A stretch of 64,000 nt of DNA from Plasmopara viticola (lineage: Eukaryota > Oomycota > Peronosporomycetes > Peronosporales > Peronosporaceae), in NCBI GenBank assembly GCA_001695595.3, contig MBPM02000001.1, forward strand, positions 372,001-436,000. Direction: 5' to 3'. The translations under genes were made by a program, and so were the position numbers. Positions 41,600-53,238 of this stretch are shown piece by piece. Numbering within the stretch: position 1 is the first letter of the stretch; each line of letters starts with the position of its first letter. The notes beneath the pieces are model-generated. The model did not search any database. It saw only the letters and a program-made list of their open reading frames with translations, and had not been told where the DNA came from.

Positions 41600-44500
41600 C
41601 CGCTTTTGGGAGCATCATGTTGCTTTATATGTATATCGAGCTTCAAGGGCTCGCTTGTTGCCAGATTAACTTTATACTTATATAAGTGATGCAATTGCGA
41701 TTGCTGTCGAGGTCAGCCTTTGAATCTTTGTTTGCGATCAGAATTATGTTTGAGGTTTAGATTAGTACTCTTTCATGAACCTGACAAATATGCTTTTCTA
41801 TAAACCCAAAACCCTGCTGATGTATGTCAACCCAAAATTTAGTCTACGAGAGAAAGCGCGTTGGCAAGAAGATTGAGCTTGACGGGCTTAATTTATATAC
41901 AGAAAATATTTTTTGCGAGTTAGACAATTGTTTGGGTCATTTAGGACAAATTAACCCCCGTCTTCAAGTTAATCTTCAATAATAACGAAGAGCTTAAATT
42001 TCAGATGGTACACACGAAGCGAAAAAGGTGCGTACTTCTAGCAAGTAACCCCTTATTTTGAGCAAGGAATCACTGTAGAACAGCCCTGAGCTACTTGAAT
42101 GAAAACAAAATGACTGGCTCATGTCCGACCTCATAGAGTTACAGTAATGCACAACCAACAGCGTAGATGAAAGCATAGCAAACGACGCAAAACGTTTTGT
42201 ACGCTCGAAAAGACTAGAACTGGCCCCTGCTAAAGGCTTTATTATGCTATCAAATGCATGTTGGTGCTTTCAATAGCACTCAAAGTTTTTTTAAAAAGGT
42301 CGTACAAGACCTTTGCAAAATCCGCACAGCTAGCACTTTTCTTTTGCATATATGCTCCTTTCTTGAATTATTTGACGAATGTCACGTTGGCTAGTCTTAT
42401 TTACTCGTGGGATGCTTGAATCCCATGGCTGCTTTAAATATCCGAGGATTATTATGCCACAAAGACACATCGATCAACGTTGACATAAAGTCTATCGGTC
42501 CTCATAATCGTATAACTCTGCCTGAAATGGCCTAATTGGGTCCCCAGAGCCAGTAGAACTTCCTCGGAGTGATCACAGAAAACATATTTGTATAGCACAA
42601 GCCGAGTAAAAGGCCGTGATAGTGGGAAAATCGAAGGTTAAATGTTGCCGGAATATTTAATCATCTCTGCTGAACCACGAACCATTTCTACACCATACAA
42701 CTAGGCGTATTTATTACCGAAAGGGATGCATAATACTTTTATTTATACGAAATTGACAGTAGATCTATACACTCTGACGTACTGCTAGGTAACACGTCTT
42801 TCTTCAAGTTGGACCATAATGCAGAACCGCTGCATTGATCAGCTTACTATGAGCAAAGGACGTAATAATTAGGTAAAACGCTTGCACCAACATTCTAATT
42901 GTATTTTCGGCGTGGAAAGCATCAATTTTTATACGCTTCTCTAGTGGCAGTGGCGTTTGTCTTGCGACTAATATAAGATTGAGGGGGGGGGGATAAAGAT
43001 AATACAAAGTGTATGATATAATCATTTTTGAATTGCATCAGATTACACCGATTAAGTCCTAGGATAGTGAACGGTCGTTGATGAAAAAAATTGCTTCACA
43101 CCTTTTCGATGCAAGATGCTGTGTAATACCGTCACACCTACATTAATCCTATTTTCACTCGGGTAGATTGAGAGCTTAAAAATCAGTACATTTATCTATC
43201 GGACAAGCACTTCGTACGCTTGTCAGCATCAATGAGTCCGTAAATACATCTGTTTCTTGCATTTTTCCTTACAGCCAATTTTCGGAAAAAATCATGGCCA
43301 TCGAACTCTACAAGCTAAGGCTTTGCTCGATGGCCCAGGCCGTAAAACTTAAAAAAGGCCGGTGGTAGCGCCTTATGCAATTGTAAGCTGGCAAAGCTTG
43401 AGGCTATCACCCTAAAACTAAAATGACTACATTCTCCTCTCATAGATAAAGAAAGTACCGGAATGGCCTTAATCACGGATATCGCGTGCGCGTGGCGTTC
43501 GCATTTTTGAGATGATGTACGGCCATAGATACGTTCTTTCTATCATTTCCTGGTAGGCCGAGCAAAAGCTGAACACTCACCGAAAAATCTATCGGAGCGC
43601 TTCGTGTCCGAGAAAAACAGGAAGGAACAGGTGAGGTAAAGGCTTCTTTGTGTGCGTTATTGCCCGAAAGTAAGTCAATTACGAGCTTTAAGATTATATT
43701 CAGGAAACAAGAAAGTTGACGGCCTTCATTGTTGTAGCGCCAATACCCGAGTAAGCCTAGATAACTATGATTGTGGACTCCATGAAAGTACACATTCGAT
43801 TCCTAGGAGTGCGAACCGCGATTAAAAGAGAGGCAATTCAAATCGCTCTTTAAGAGAAATACAGCCGCATACGTGATCGCTCTATGGAATGTCTTGGTAA
43901 GTTGTTCCGTTTCTAAAGTTAAGATGTCTGTAAGCCCGCTGACGTCCGTCTATTCCCATTAAAGCAGCATTTACTGCTTCAGCTGCGGTAAGGTTGGACG
44001 CACAATCTATACCTACCCCAAAGAAGAGCTTCGTAGTAAGTTGTCGTCTTACCTAAGTACTTTCGAGTACCTTAGTGGGGCTACGGTTTGATGACGGGTG
44101 TGCAGTTGATGCACACTATGTAAATTTATTTTATGAACGTTTGCCACGGTGAAGTGCTGGTCTTTTACACACGTAGATAGAAGCACTAGAATCTAAACTG
44201 AATCTTTGTAGACTCCGGTGCGTCGCGAAACTTCGCACGCTTCCAGCGATTGCGGCCGACCACAAAAGGATAGCTGACACTCTTAATGAAAGGAAGCAGC
44301 GAAGATTATTCATTTTTCTTTCGATTGGCTAATTAGACGATTTAAGATGCTCCTGAGAGTAAAATAGACCAGACTTTAACGCTTGAGGATGGAGTTGATC
44401 AGGTATGAGCTGACCCTAAGCGTGCAATGGCTAGGAAAGCCCGAATCCTGGATCGATTTGCTCCTCAAGGCCACATTTAAAGGCTGTCCAATCCCACAGC

Positions 44501-45035
44501 ACGAAGCCTTTGTGAGTTCTGTTCTATTTTGCGTACGGTTCCTTACGAAAAGCTTAAACAAGTTTGGGCCCGAGATTTTGTGAAATGATATCTTCCCGAA
44601 GATAGACGTGACGACGTTTTTTGAAATTTTCTTTGGCGGATTAATCATAATTTTGCTAGCAGCATCAGCTATCGGAAACGCTTACGACAGGACCATTAAC
44701 CCAGAAACATTGTTTTACATATAGCCACAAACTACATTTCGTTAGCGAGTAAAGCAAGTCCGCACACTACAGCTGGAAATATAGAGCCACATATAAGAGC
44801 GAGACATCAACAAGAGCTGGTATCATGGTTTGCTGAGGTGCGATACGAGGCCGAAGTGATGTTTCGAACATCAATGATATGTTTGATACCAAGGAGCTAG
44901 TATTAAAACATTGTGTAATGCTTCATTCAAGTAGGATTGACTATGTTAGATTGTGATTGTAGGATGACTATTAGACAGAGGCCTTGTCGATTCACATCTG
45001 AGAATATGCGAGAATAGTAGGTCTCTGCATTTAAG
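41600..45035. other. 3.4-kb gene-poor stretch
   Basis: No gene can be supported. A run of G near 42983-42992 and short frames up to about 106 codons (43473-43793, minus) lack motifs. Around 44440-44650 the plus strand gives a coding-like segment (CEFCSILRTVPYEKLKQVWA) and around 44800-44880 another (ELVSWFAEVRYEAEVMFRTS); neither matches a family I know. The stretch ends at the target duplication of the SINE-like copy. Confidence 0.45.
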
Positions 45036-45051
45036 ACAATACTAAGCGACC

Positions 45052-45368
45052 TTTTCGGAAAAGGTTGGGGTGACGCCCTCCTTCCAAGCGCGGGGGCTAA
45101 ATGCTCGCGCGCTTCGGGCAGGTGCTCTCGGGCATCTGCAGGTCTCTAACGGGTCTCACCCTCGACGCGATGGTCTCCAGCACCAGGGCGCCACCTGGGC
45201 TCTTACCAAGTCAGAACTACACAAAATAATGGAAGACCCTCACGGCCTCGGTGCTGGCTGCACTGCCCGCCGAACGAGACCCGACGTATGCGGACACCAC
45301 TCTATGCCGTGGACTAGCCATAGAGCCTAGCACGTGCATAACTTGGCAACGCGATAACGTAATACAAT
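45052..45368 (+). mobile_element. SINE-like retroposon, copy 1, with 16-bp target duplication
   Basis: A 317-bp GC-rich insertion in AT-rich DNA, flanked by perfect direct repeats ACAATACTAAGCGACC at 45036-45051 and 45369-45384. The body starts TTTTCGGAAAAGGTTGGGGT and ends in a short tandem tail (AATAC units). A second copy at 58663-58986 starts at the same point and has a similar ATTAC-unit tail, so both are full length rather than randomly 5'-truncated. Long target duplication, fixed 5' end and simple-repeat tail are SINE hallmarks. I see no clear tRNA-type A and B boxes. Its 86-codon frame is not considered a gene. Confidence 0.85.
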
Positions 45369-45847
45369 ACAATACTAAGCGACCCGCGAATTGTATTGTT
45401 TTATTTGTAATGAGCCCATGTCATTACCACGTGATTGCCCGCCTCAGATTCTGCAGAAGGCAATACTTACTTTTGTGACATTCTGGCATGCACACGAAAT
45501 TTCGATGTACTTTTCTGCTAAAAGCCACATCTACTTGCACCACATTGCCGGTACGCTTGCTCCCAAAGCTGACGACGAGAGCACTAAAACCCTCAGGTCC
45601 TACATTAATTATGCCACAATGGAAAAGCTTTAATATTTGTATCTATGTCAGTCAAGGTAGATAGAATCGCAATGATTAGTTGAATTTATGTATTCTTTCT
45701 TGCGAAATGACAAGTGGAAGGGATCGCTGAGGACAATCATTATAGCGTCTCTTTGACTTATTAATTATACAGTATTAGGGTCAGCGTAACCAACCCATGC
45801 AGCATGACCCCCCCACGTGGATTTATACAAGTTTTTAGTTTAAACAA

Positions 45848-47853
45848 TTGTGTGGAAATTTGTACTGCGAGATGCTGCTTCCATCGTTTTCAACAAACGG
45901 CCACAAGAGCCTGCAGTCTCTGCATCTGAGGAAACGCAGGAGGTTTCTTACAATCAGTTGCATTCTATTGCTTCTTTTTTCGCTGCAGATTTTCATCTTT
46001 GCCACCTACTTTCGCGACATTCCGGCAAATGTGAGTGACGTGCGGGGCGCTACGATGCAGGACACGCAGCGACTGGGCATGCGAAAAGAGCCGATTCGGT
46101 TTGGAGTCGATGGAAAAGGGCAGCAGCCATCAAAAGAGGTTACTCCGACGATCTACACTACAGAAGACGGAGTAGCGATGGTAAATGACGGAAATATCAA
46201 CGATAGATTGGCGGGCAAGGAAAATATGGCACACAATGAAGAGCCTGATGGAATGCAGACCGCTGTAATTTTTGCGGAGCAAGAGGCTAGACGCTTAGCC
46301 GTGCGCCAAGCAATGATATTTGCGTGGGAAAACTACGAGGAGCACGCGTTTGGTGAAGACGAAGTATATCCGAAGAACGGCACAAAGCGCAGCCACGTTT
46401 GGGGCGACATCGCCTGTACTCTCGTAGACGGCATTGATACGCTTTGGATCATGGACCTGAAGGATGAGTATCGACGCGCTCGAGACTACGTGGCCACCCG
46501 ACTTGATTTTTCGCACTTGGGTCGTGATGGCAATAAGCTCTCGGTGTTTGAGACAATCATTCGTGAAGTGGGTGGCCTGTTAGGCGCCTTTGATCTCTCT
46601 GGTGACACCATTTTTAAGCATAAAGCTAAGGAGCTCATGGACCTACTTACGCCAGCATACGATGAAAAAGAAGGTGTGTTTTACACGTATTTTAACCCGT
46701 ACACAAAAGAGAAAAGCTTTGCATCGTGGGCTAAGTCCCGGTAAGTAAAGTCCGTTGTGCTCTATTCCTTTATAGTAACAAACTCGTTGATTGCATGAAT
46801 TGTTTAGTGCTCATATCGCAGATATCGGCACTCTTCAACTTGAAATGCGCTATCTGTCTGACATTACAGGAGACCCAAAATACGCCGACATGGTACATAG
46901 AATCATTCATGTTAATTCTTGACGATCGCTCTATGACTTCATTGGTTATGCTGGCAGGGCAATGCATTTTACCAGATTTTAAAACGCGAAGGATCGTACA
47001 AGGAAACCGGTTTATTTCCAGTACATCTCGACCCTACTCTTGGCAAATTTGACGTTCAAGCAAGCGCCGTTACGCTCGGTGCTTTTGGAGATTCGTTTTA
47101 CGAGTATTTGCTTAAAGTGTACATCTATCACGGCAATCGCGAAGAGGACAAGTACCTCCGCGATCTCTACGACGATGCGGTCAAAGGCATCGAGCAGCAC
47201 TTGCTCTACTTTTCTGATTCCGATGATCTTTACTTCTTACAGGAACTGATAGTGCCGTCTTTTTCGGTGCGCAATTCTGCTACCCTAGCTTAATCGCGAT
47301 GTCTTCAGTATGTGACTTTCGTCTGTAGGCTCATCGCCGCATGGATCATCTTGTATGCTTCGTACCAGGAATGTTGGCATTGGGCACGCTGTCTGAGGTC
47401 GACGATCACGCGAAAAATGCCAGACACCTTGAGCTCGCCGAAAAGCTAATGAAGACCTGTTACCAGCTGTACCACCATCAGCCGACGGGATTATCACCTG
47501 ACATCGTGAGGTTTCCCAAAATGAAGGTGGTTGACCCTATGCATCGCCTTCGACCAGAAACTGTTGAGAGTCTTTTTTATATGTATCGCGTCACAAAAAA
47601 TTCCAAATATCGCGAGTTTGGTTGGGAAATTTTTCAGGCTCTAGAAGCTCACGCCAAGGTAGATCACGGGTATGCTGCCGTTTTGAATGTCACGGAGATG
47701 CCTGCTCGAACGGAGGACAAGATGGAAAGCTTTTTTTTAGCGGAAACGCTCAAGTACCACTACCTGCTGCAGGCGCCCGAAAGTTTAATTCCACTTGACA
47801 AGTATGTGTTCAATACCGAGGCACACCCTTTAAGCATCAATAGGAAGAACTAA
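45848..47853 (+). CDS. GH47 alpha-1,2-mannosidase, four exons
   Basis: Class I alpha-mannosidase (ER or Golgi), which trims alpha-1,2-linked mannose from N-glycans. Proposed exons: 45848-46740, 46808-46892, 46958-47251 and 47329-47853. Introns are 67, 65 and 77 bp with GT...AG ends; the frame is kept across all three, giving about 598 residues. A donor at 47267 instead of 47252 would add five residues in frame. A type II membrane anchor lies near residues 35-60 (TISCILLLLFSLQIFIF). GH47 landmarks in order: HVWGDIACTLVDGIDTLWIM, FETIIREVGGLLGAFDLSGD, HIADIGTLQLEMRYLS, RRMDHLVCFVPGMLALG and, near the end, FNTEAHPL, whose Thr binds the catalytic calcium. ATG at residue 9 is an alternative start. 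Confidence 0.9.
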
Positions 47854-48149
47854 TTTCATCATATAGAAATGGTTGTACATCTGTTTCTAATTGAAATGGC
47901 CATTTCCACACTAAGCAATTGATTGTCGATCTCACAAAATGAGGTTGGGCTTCAACAGTGCAATACAATAATACTTCTAATGGAACGTACTGAGAGCTCC
48001 GCGTTTCTAACAGCCGATGTGCAAAACTTTAAATAGAACGTTCTGTCCCTAAACAGCACTTCTTACAGCATCTTTTGCTTTAGACCCGCGCAACGCGCGG
48101 ACGGCCTTCGTCCATCGTTCTCACGACTAACTGTCTTCTCTCACGCAAA

Positions 48150-48970
48150 TATGCATGACTAGAAGTACCGTTTGTATATCAATTGCAATGACAATTGTCG
48201 TAATTTGGGCGTAAAAAGCAGGCCACTGACGACACGCGGCTTGAGGCTGTTGTATTTGTTGCCCGCATCCGATAATTCCGGACATGGCGCTAGAAGCTGA
48301 TACGCAAAAAAAGAGTGCGCAATGTACGCCGTGATGGAGAACCTACAAGACCAGAATCTTAATAATGCCGTCCTTCGATTCGACTTCGGTGACCTTATGC
48401 TACTGAAAGTGAGCGTATTCGATCTCGATGTGGCTGCCGTGGTTGCTGGTGTCGTTGAGCGACCTAAATTTGTCGTCGGATTCGCCGTCGCCCATGTCAT
48501 TTCAAGTAGATGTGAATGATGACGCGTGTCTTTTTGCGGGTAGGTCCTCCTCCCGTCGTCGAATAGCATTGCAAACCTGGTCATGTCCGTTCGACCTTTT
48601 TTTTCTCGAATTAATCGATTTGGCTCGACGCTCGTTCACACAAGACGGCCCTTTGCCAAAAGGATAAACAGCGTCGCCTTGACATGTATGTTCAAGACGG
48701 CAAACTTTTTCAGCCGAAGCGGCTAGAGAATTCGTTTTAAACGACAATCAAGGTGTTTGATGTGCAGCGTCAGCTACTTGAACCGCTTTAGTGACAGCGT
48801 CGCCCATTCGAGGAACAGGACGAGCTCCTGAAGCAGCGTCAGCGAGACGTTGTTTGCTTTGACCAGCTAGTCCTTCTGCCAAAGGAGCTAATTCAAATTA
48901 ATGAAATCGCCGAGCATCTTACAGATATTGTCCACGTATTGAGCTGCCAGCTCCCTGCGGGTAACATTAT
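48150..48970 (+). pseudogene. Copine/C2-domain-like remnant
   Basis: The plus strand shows shifted pieces in copine order. Near 48160-48215 an EVPFVY...RNLGVKS segment resembles the start of a copine C2 domain. At 48324-48440 MENLQDQNLNNAVLRFDFGD followed by LLKVSVFDLD fits the C2 pattern TEV-NLNPxFN...LKFxVFDxD. Near 48740 TIKVFDVQ recalls a second C2 strand. At 48838-48960 RDVVCFDQL...LTDIVHVLSCQLP resembles the copine end (RDIVQFVP...VLAEVPxQ). The von Willebrand A-type middle is missing or deleted. Frameshifts make it non-functional. The reading is plausible but each piece alone is weak. Confidence 0.4.
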
Positions 48971-49257
48971 TCTGTCTGAGCGTTCATGTAGCTAAATTTG
49001 CAAGCAAGACCGCTCAAAGATTTCGGCCAGTTTTTTGTCAGGTCAATTAACTTATATAGCATGTTCGTTGTACCTTGAAACCGTAACACGGCGAACCCTT
49101 ACCATTATTGGTCGTTTTAATCGCCTTGTTTGGAGAGTATGCAAGATGATTTTTTTGCGCTCCATGTATGCAACCAAGTGAAAATGGAAAAAATGTTTTC
49201 GGATCCGCAGCAAGTCGATCCACTGTTTGAAACCACAATATCGTAGACATACAGCGC

Positions 49258-49283
49258 AAGACAGCGTTTATAAACGCTGTCTT
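49258..49283. repeat. Perfect 26-nt palindrome
   Basis: AAGACAGCGTTTA is followed directly by its exact reverse complement. It sits in a gene-free stretch. It has no spacer. It may be a cruciform site or the trace of a foldback element. Confidence 0.85.
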
Positions 49284-52200
49284 GACCACTAATGCGGTGT
49301 GATTTGCATCGTGAGGTGAACGCATCGTCGATGTAGTAGACATGTACGACGTCTCATGACTGATTACGTTCTCAGGTTAGGAGTGCACGTCACATCGAGG
49401 CCTGTCGCCAACTTCTTCTACAGAACGACCGACAATGCCACACGACCGTATTTGGCACGGCACCGCTCGACATTGCGCCGCATCGTGACGGGGCCCAGGC
49501 GTAGATTGTTGTCATTATTGCGAGGAGTAGACGCGACCTCGATATCAAGTGCGGTCTGGATCAAATCTTATATGTTCTTTCTGGCGACCACCGTAAGAGC
49601 AAGCATGTTGGCTGCACAGAAGTCGGCTACTGCGGTCATCACTTTTCATTTTGTTCTACCAAGGCCCTTCCTGACCTCGAAGAGCAATTTTTTTTGATGT
49701 CAATATAGACTTGCACTCGACCGAGTGCTTAGTTACTGTAAGGACGTTGTTTCGTGCTAGGCGATGTTGCTGGTACCGTCGGTCTTCTTAAAAATGATCA
49801 TTTGCTGCACGCCTTGCAGGCTCCAGGCTTAGTGTTGACACCCTAACAGTGCTTAGAACCATGCCGGTCTCATGCCAAATGATTAACTTTCCACGCTTGA
49901 TGTCACGGACTTCAATTTTTGCACATCCTCGACGAATAAGAGCTCGCGCTCAATATCTCTTGCAACAACATGGCCGATGCACACAATGTAACCGCTTCAC
50001 CTTTGCCCGACTGAGCTTCGTAAATCGCACTCGTAGCAAGTTAAATCTAACATTATTTTACTAGCCGATGAATGATCATTTTGAGCGTTTATTAAAAAGT
50101 TGAAGGCCTCGGTAATCGTGCATACCCATGCTTCCCTGATCAAACCTGTCTATCGAATAAACCCGCGCACCCATTTTAACCCAACGCTATGGGTATGGAT
50201 AATCCATGGACGGGTTAAGGTATGAATGACGAGTGACTGGTGAAAAAGTGCATCTTGGCAAATAATAGGTATGGCTCTATCGAAAGTTCACCGCATTCGT
50301 TAGTGTCGTCATTAGATCGACCCTTCTTCCCTATATAGTAAATGGAGAGGCAAATTTACTGATGCATATTTGGTCTCATCGACGAACGTATTAAATGCTA
50401 TCAGCAAGCGTTCTAGCTGACATGTCGTTTCACGCCACCTGTCCGTGCTTAGTGTAGCAAGCACGGGCTTCTTGTTTTTGCATGCTGACAAATCTGCTTG
50501 CGCAGATTCGCAAACGAAAATATTCGTTGCCTCGCCTTGAGCTGATTTTAACATTCGCACTACGTAAACAGAGTTTGATAGAGAAGAGTAGAAGGATCCT
50601 ACTCTAATGAACAATAAGTCGTAGTGCTTTCACAAGGACCATTAGCTACTGAAGGTGACCAGAAAAACATTTGGAGCAGGGGTCAGCCGGATGATTCTTC
50701 AAGTATCGTGTGCAGAGTGCTTACTTAAATACAGCCACGATGCCGCCGGTGTGGTGATACCTCTTAGTACGATCTTCATCCCCAAATATTACAAGTATTT
50801 TATCATATCTACTACACGTTTGATCCTGGTCCAGATCAGATCGTCGCCACACTTACTAAATTTAATTTTTATCAACTTCTGCGACGCAAACCTTTGACTT
50901 CGAGATATGACCTTAGTGCTCAAAATAGGATGCGCCTGAGCCTAAGACGATCAAGCAGGGGCTCTCCCAATATTTCAAAGTGGCTATGTAGGCTTTCCAT
51001 GCCCATCTGAGACGGTCGTAAGAGAATATTTAGGATCAAGATGGTATTTGGCCTTAAGCGCATTAAAAATAGCTAAGGTGGATGCCACCTCGTGACGCAT
51101 CGTAAATTATTCGTCCTTTATCAACTTAACACATTAATTGCTCTCGTTTGGCTTGAGCAAGCAAGGGCGCGAGATCAGTCAGTCATGACTCGGCCACGAA
51201 ATACCAAGCCAAAAACAGCACGCAAAGAGGTCTACGTGGTAATTTTGGAAGACACGAAGGAGTATCAGCGATTAAACTGTTTTACGATCGCCATAAAGGC
51301 TGAAAGTGCTTAAGCCAACCTCTCCACATTTTTGGTTTTGCGCATGGAAGGCGACAGCGAGCGACTCACCAGTACGCCAGATTTACTCAAAGACGTAGTC
51401 TAAACTTTCAGGTCGGGTACTGACATGCTTGGAGCTATCGACTGACTGGACGGCTTCTAATAGTATATATTGCATGACAGCGACAACAATCAGCAGTTTC
51501 AGTAAAATTCTCTAGCAGTGGTTTGTGATGTCGCAAAGGCTATAGGACGCCCCGCCGTAATTGTTATTTTCTCGCTCGCATCGGGAATTTGCACCGAGCT
51601 CCTTCTCAACTACATATTCGCTAACAGTACAGCGAATTTATCACCGTGTAACAGTTAAGGATAAAAGTCTTCGTAAACGCGGTCTTCGGGTATATAACCA
51701 TATCTGCAAGATACCCTTTTGTATATACAGATAGGTATAATGAATAAGTCACATCCCCTAGTGAATGTATTGTTGATAAGTCTCTGAACATTACATCCGA
51801 GTTTTTTCAAAAAAAAATCATATCTAGTTCTTGGAATTTTTTAGTAATGCAAAATGTACGCTACTCTAAGGTTGACTCAAGACAATTTCGTCAAAAAATG
51901 GAAGATGCGTCTATACATTTTAAAATGATTTCCATTTCCAAGGAGCTTGAGTTCTTTGGATCAGTAGCTTCGAAACCTCTGGCAGCTCCTCCATCTTAAG
52001 CGCATATGTTGTGAAACAATGACCACTTGAGTTGTCAATTATACCTCCCTTTATCTGCTACACGGTTGGTTATGGCTCTTGGAAATGTCGCACGATACGA
52101 TAGATTTGCAACACATTGAGTTCAGTAACTAAGTTCAAAAGACTACGAATCGTGTGACTCTTTTTGTCTAAGGAACTATTTATTAAGTAGACTATTCCGC

Positions 52201-53238
52201 TACAACTTGTGTCGCCTTTCAGGAGACTGTGCAACAAGCTGAACAAGCCGCAAATGGTCATAGTTCACCCGTCAAATTGCATGACTCTTAAAAGTGACGT
52301 CATGGATAGGCGCATGAACAGACGAACTCGAGATGATTCCGCCTGGATGGTAGGCTGAAAAATAGGTTAGAAAGTCGTTTAAATGTTAATCTTATACGAT
52401 TAAAACTAGTTAAAACAATTTTTAAATCAAAACAATTAATTAATCATAAAAAAATTAAAGTTAATAGGTAATTATTATTGACTTCAATGAATGATTGGCT
52501 TGCAGGTAGAAGTAATTGCGAACTAAGGACCTTATGTATATATTCACTATGCAATTCATTGATTCCACAGCATTTTGTAGCACTCATTGGTCATCCGTCG
52601 GCTTGGTCTTCGGTTTCTGTCTATGTCAGCTGGTTACGCAGTTTCATCGTTGGTGTTGACGTAAGAGGTCTCTCAGTGGGTCTCCCTTGTAATGCGAAAG
52701 GGCCTAAAAACTAGTACAGCCACTTTTTTGGGCTTATAGCAAGTAGCGACTGTGGGCTCTTTGACTGTCGTTGGCGTTAGTAAATTAAGCGAAGTCCTGA
52801 CGCTAAATCCTACCCACATTTCTAGCCATTTAATTCTGTCATCTGGGTAGTACCTCCGGAAAATAGAAAAATTACGAAAGTGACTCATGTGCATGGGAGC
52901 AAAGACATTGAGTGTAGAGCGGGTGAGGTGTTTATCTTTGGTGGTGAATCAAGAGTAAAAAAGGCAGCGAACGATCAAAATCGCGAGCTACCATGGCGTA
53001 TCATCGAGATTCTACGCAAGGAAGTGACAAAGCAGAAGGAGTCCGTTCCAGAAGTGTCAAGCAAGATGAAAAGTGCTCTTAACAAAATTGAGGGCCTAAT
53101 TAGCGAATCCTATTCCAAGGTTCTCGTTACATACTCTGAAATTTTAATAAAACCATCACCAATAAACAATTTCCGTTCAGCTGTTTATTTTCCTTTCGGT
53201 TTCGGTGCACTATGGAGCTGGCCACGAATGAGTAACTC
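49284..53238. other. 4-kb gene-poor stretch
   Basis: No supported gene. A 113-codon frame at 49356-49697 and a 123-codon frame at 52880-53251 have no recognisable domain; the second directly precedes the gypsy gag region and may be part of that element's leader or of other debris. The part around 52380-52470 is very AT-rich. No tRNA or rRNA gene was seen. Confidence 0.45.

Noticed and set aside
45070..45330. 86-codon frame inside the SINE-like copy
   Set aside because: It is inside a non-coding repeat with target duplications, and the second copy keeps different frames.
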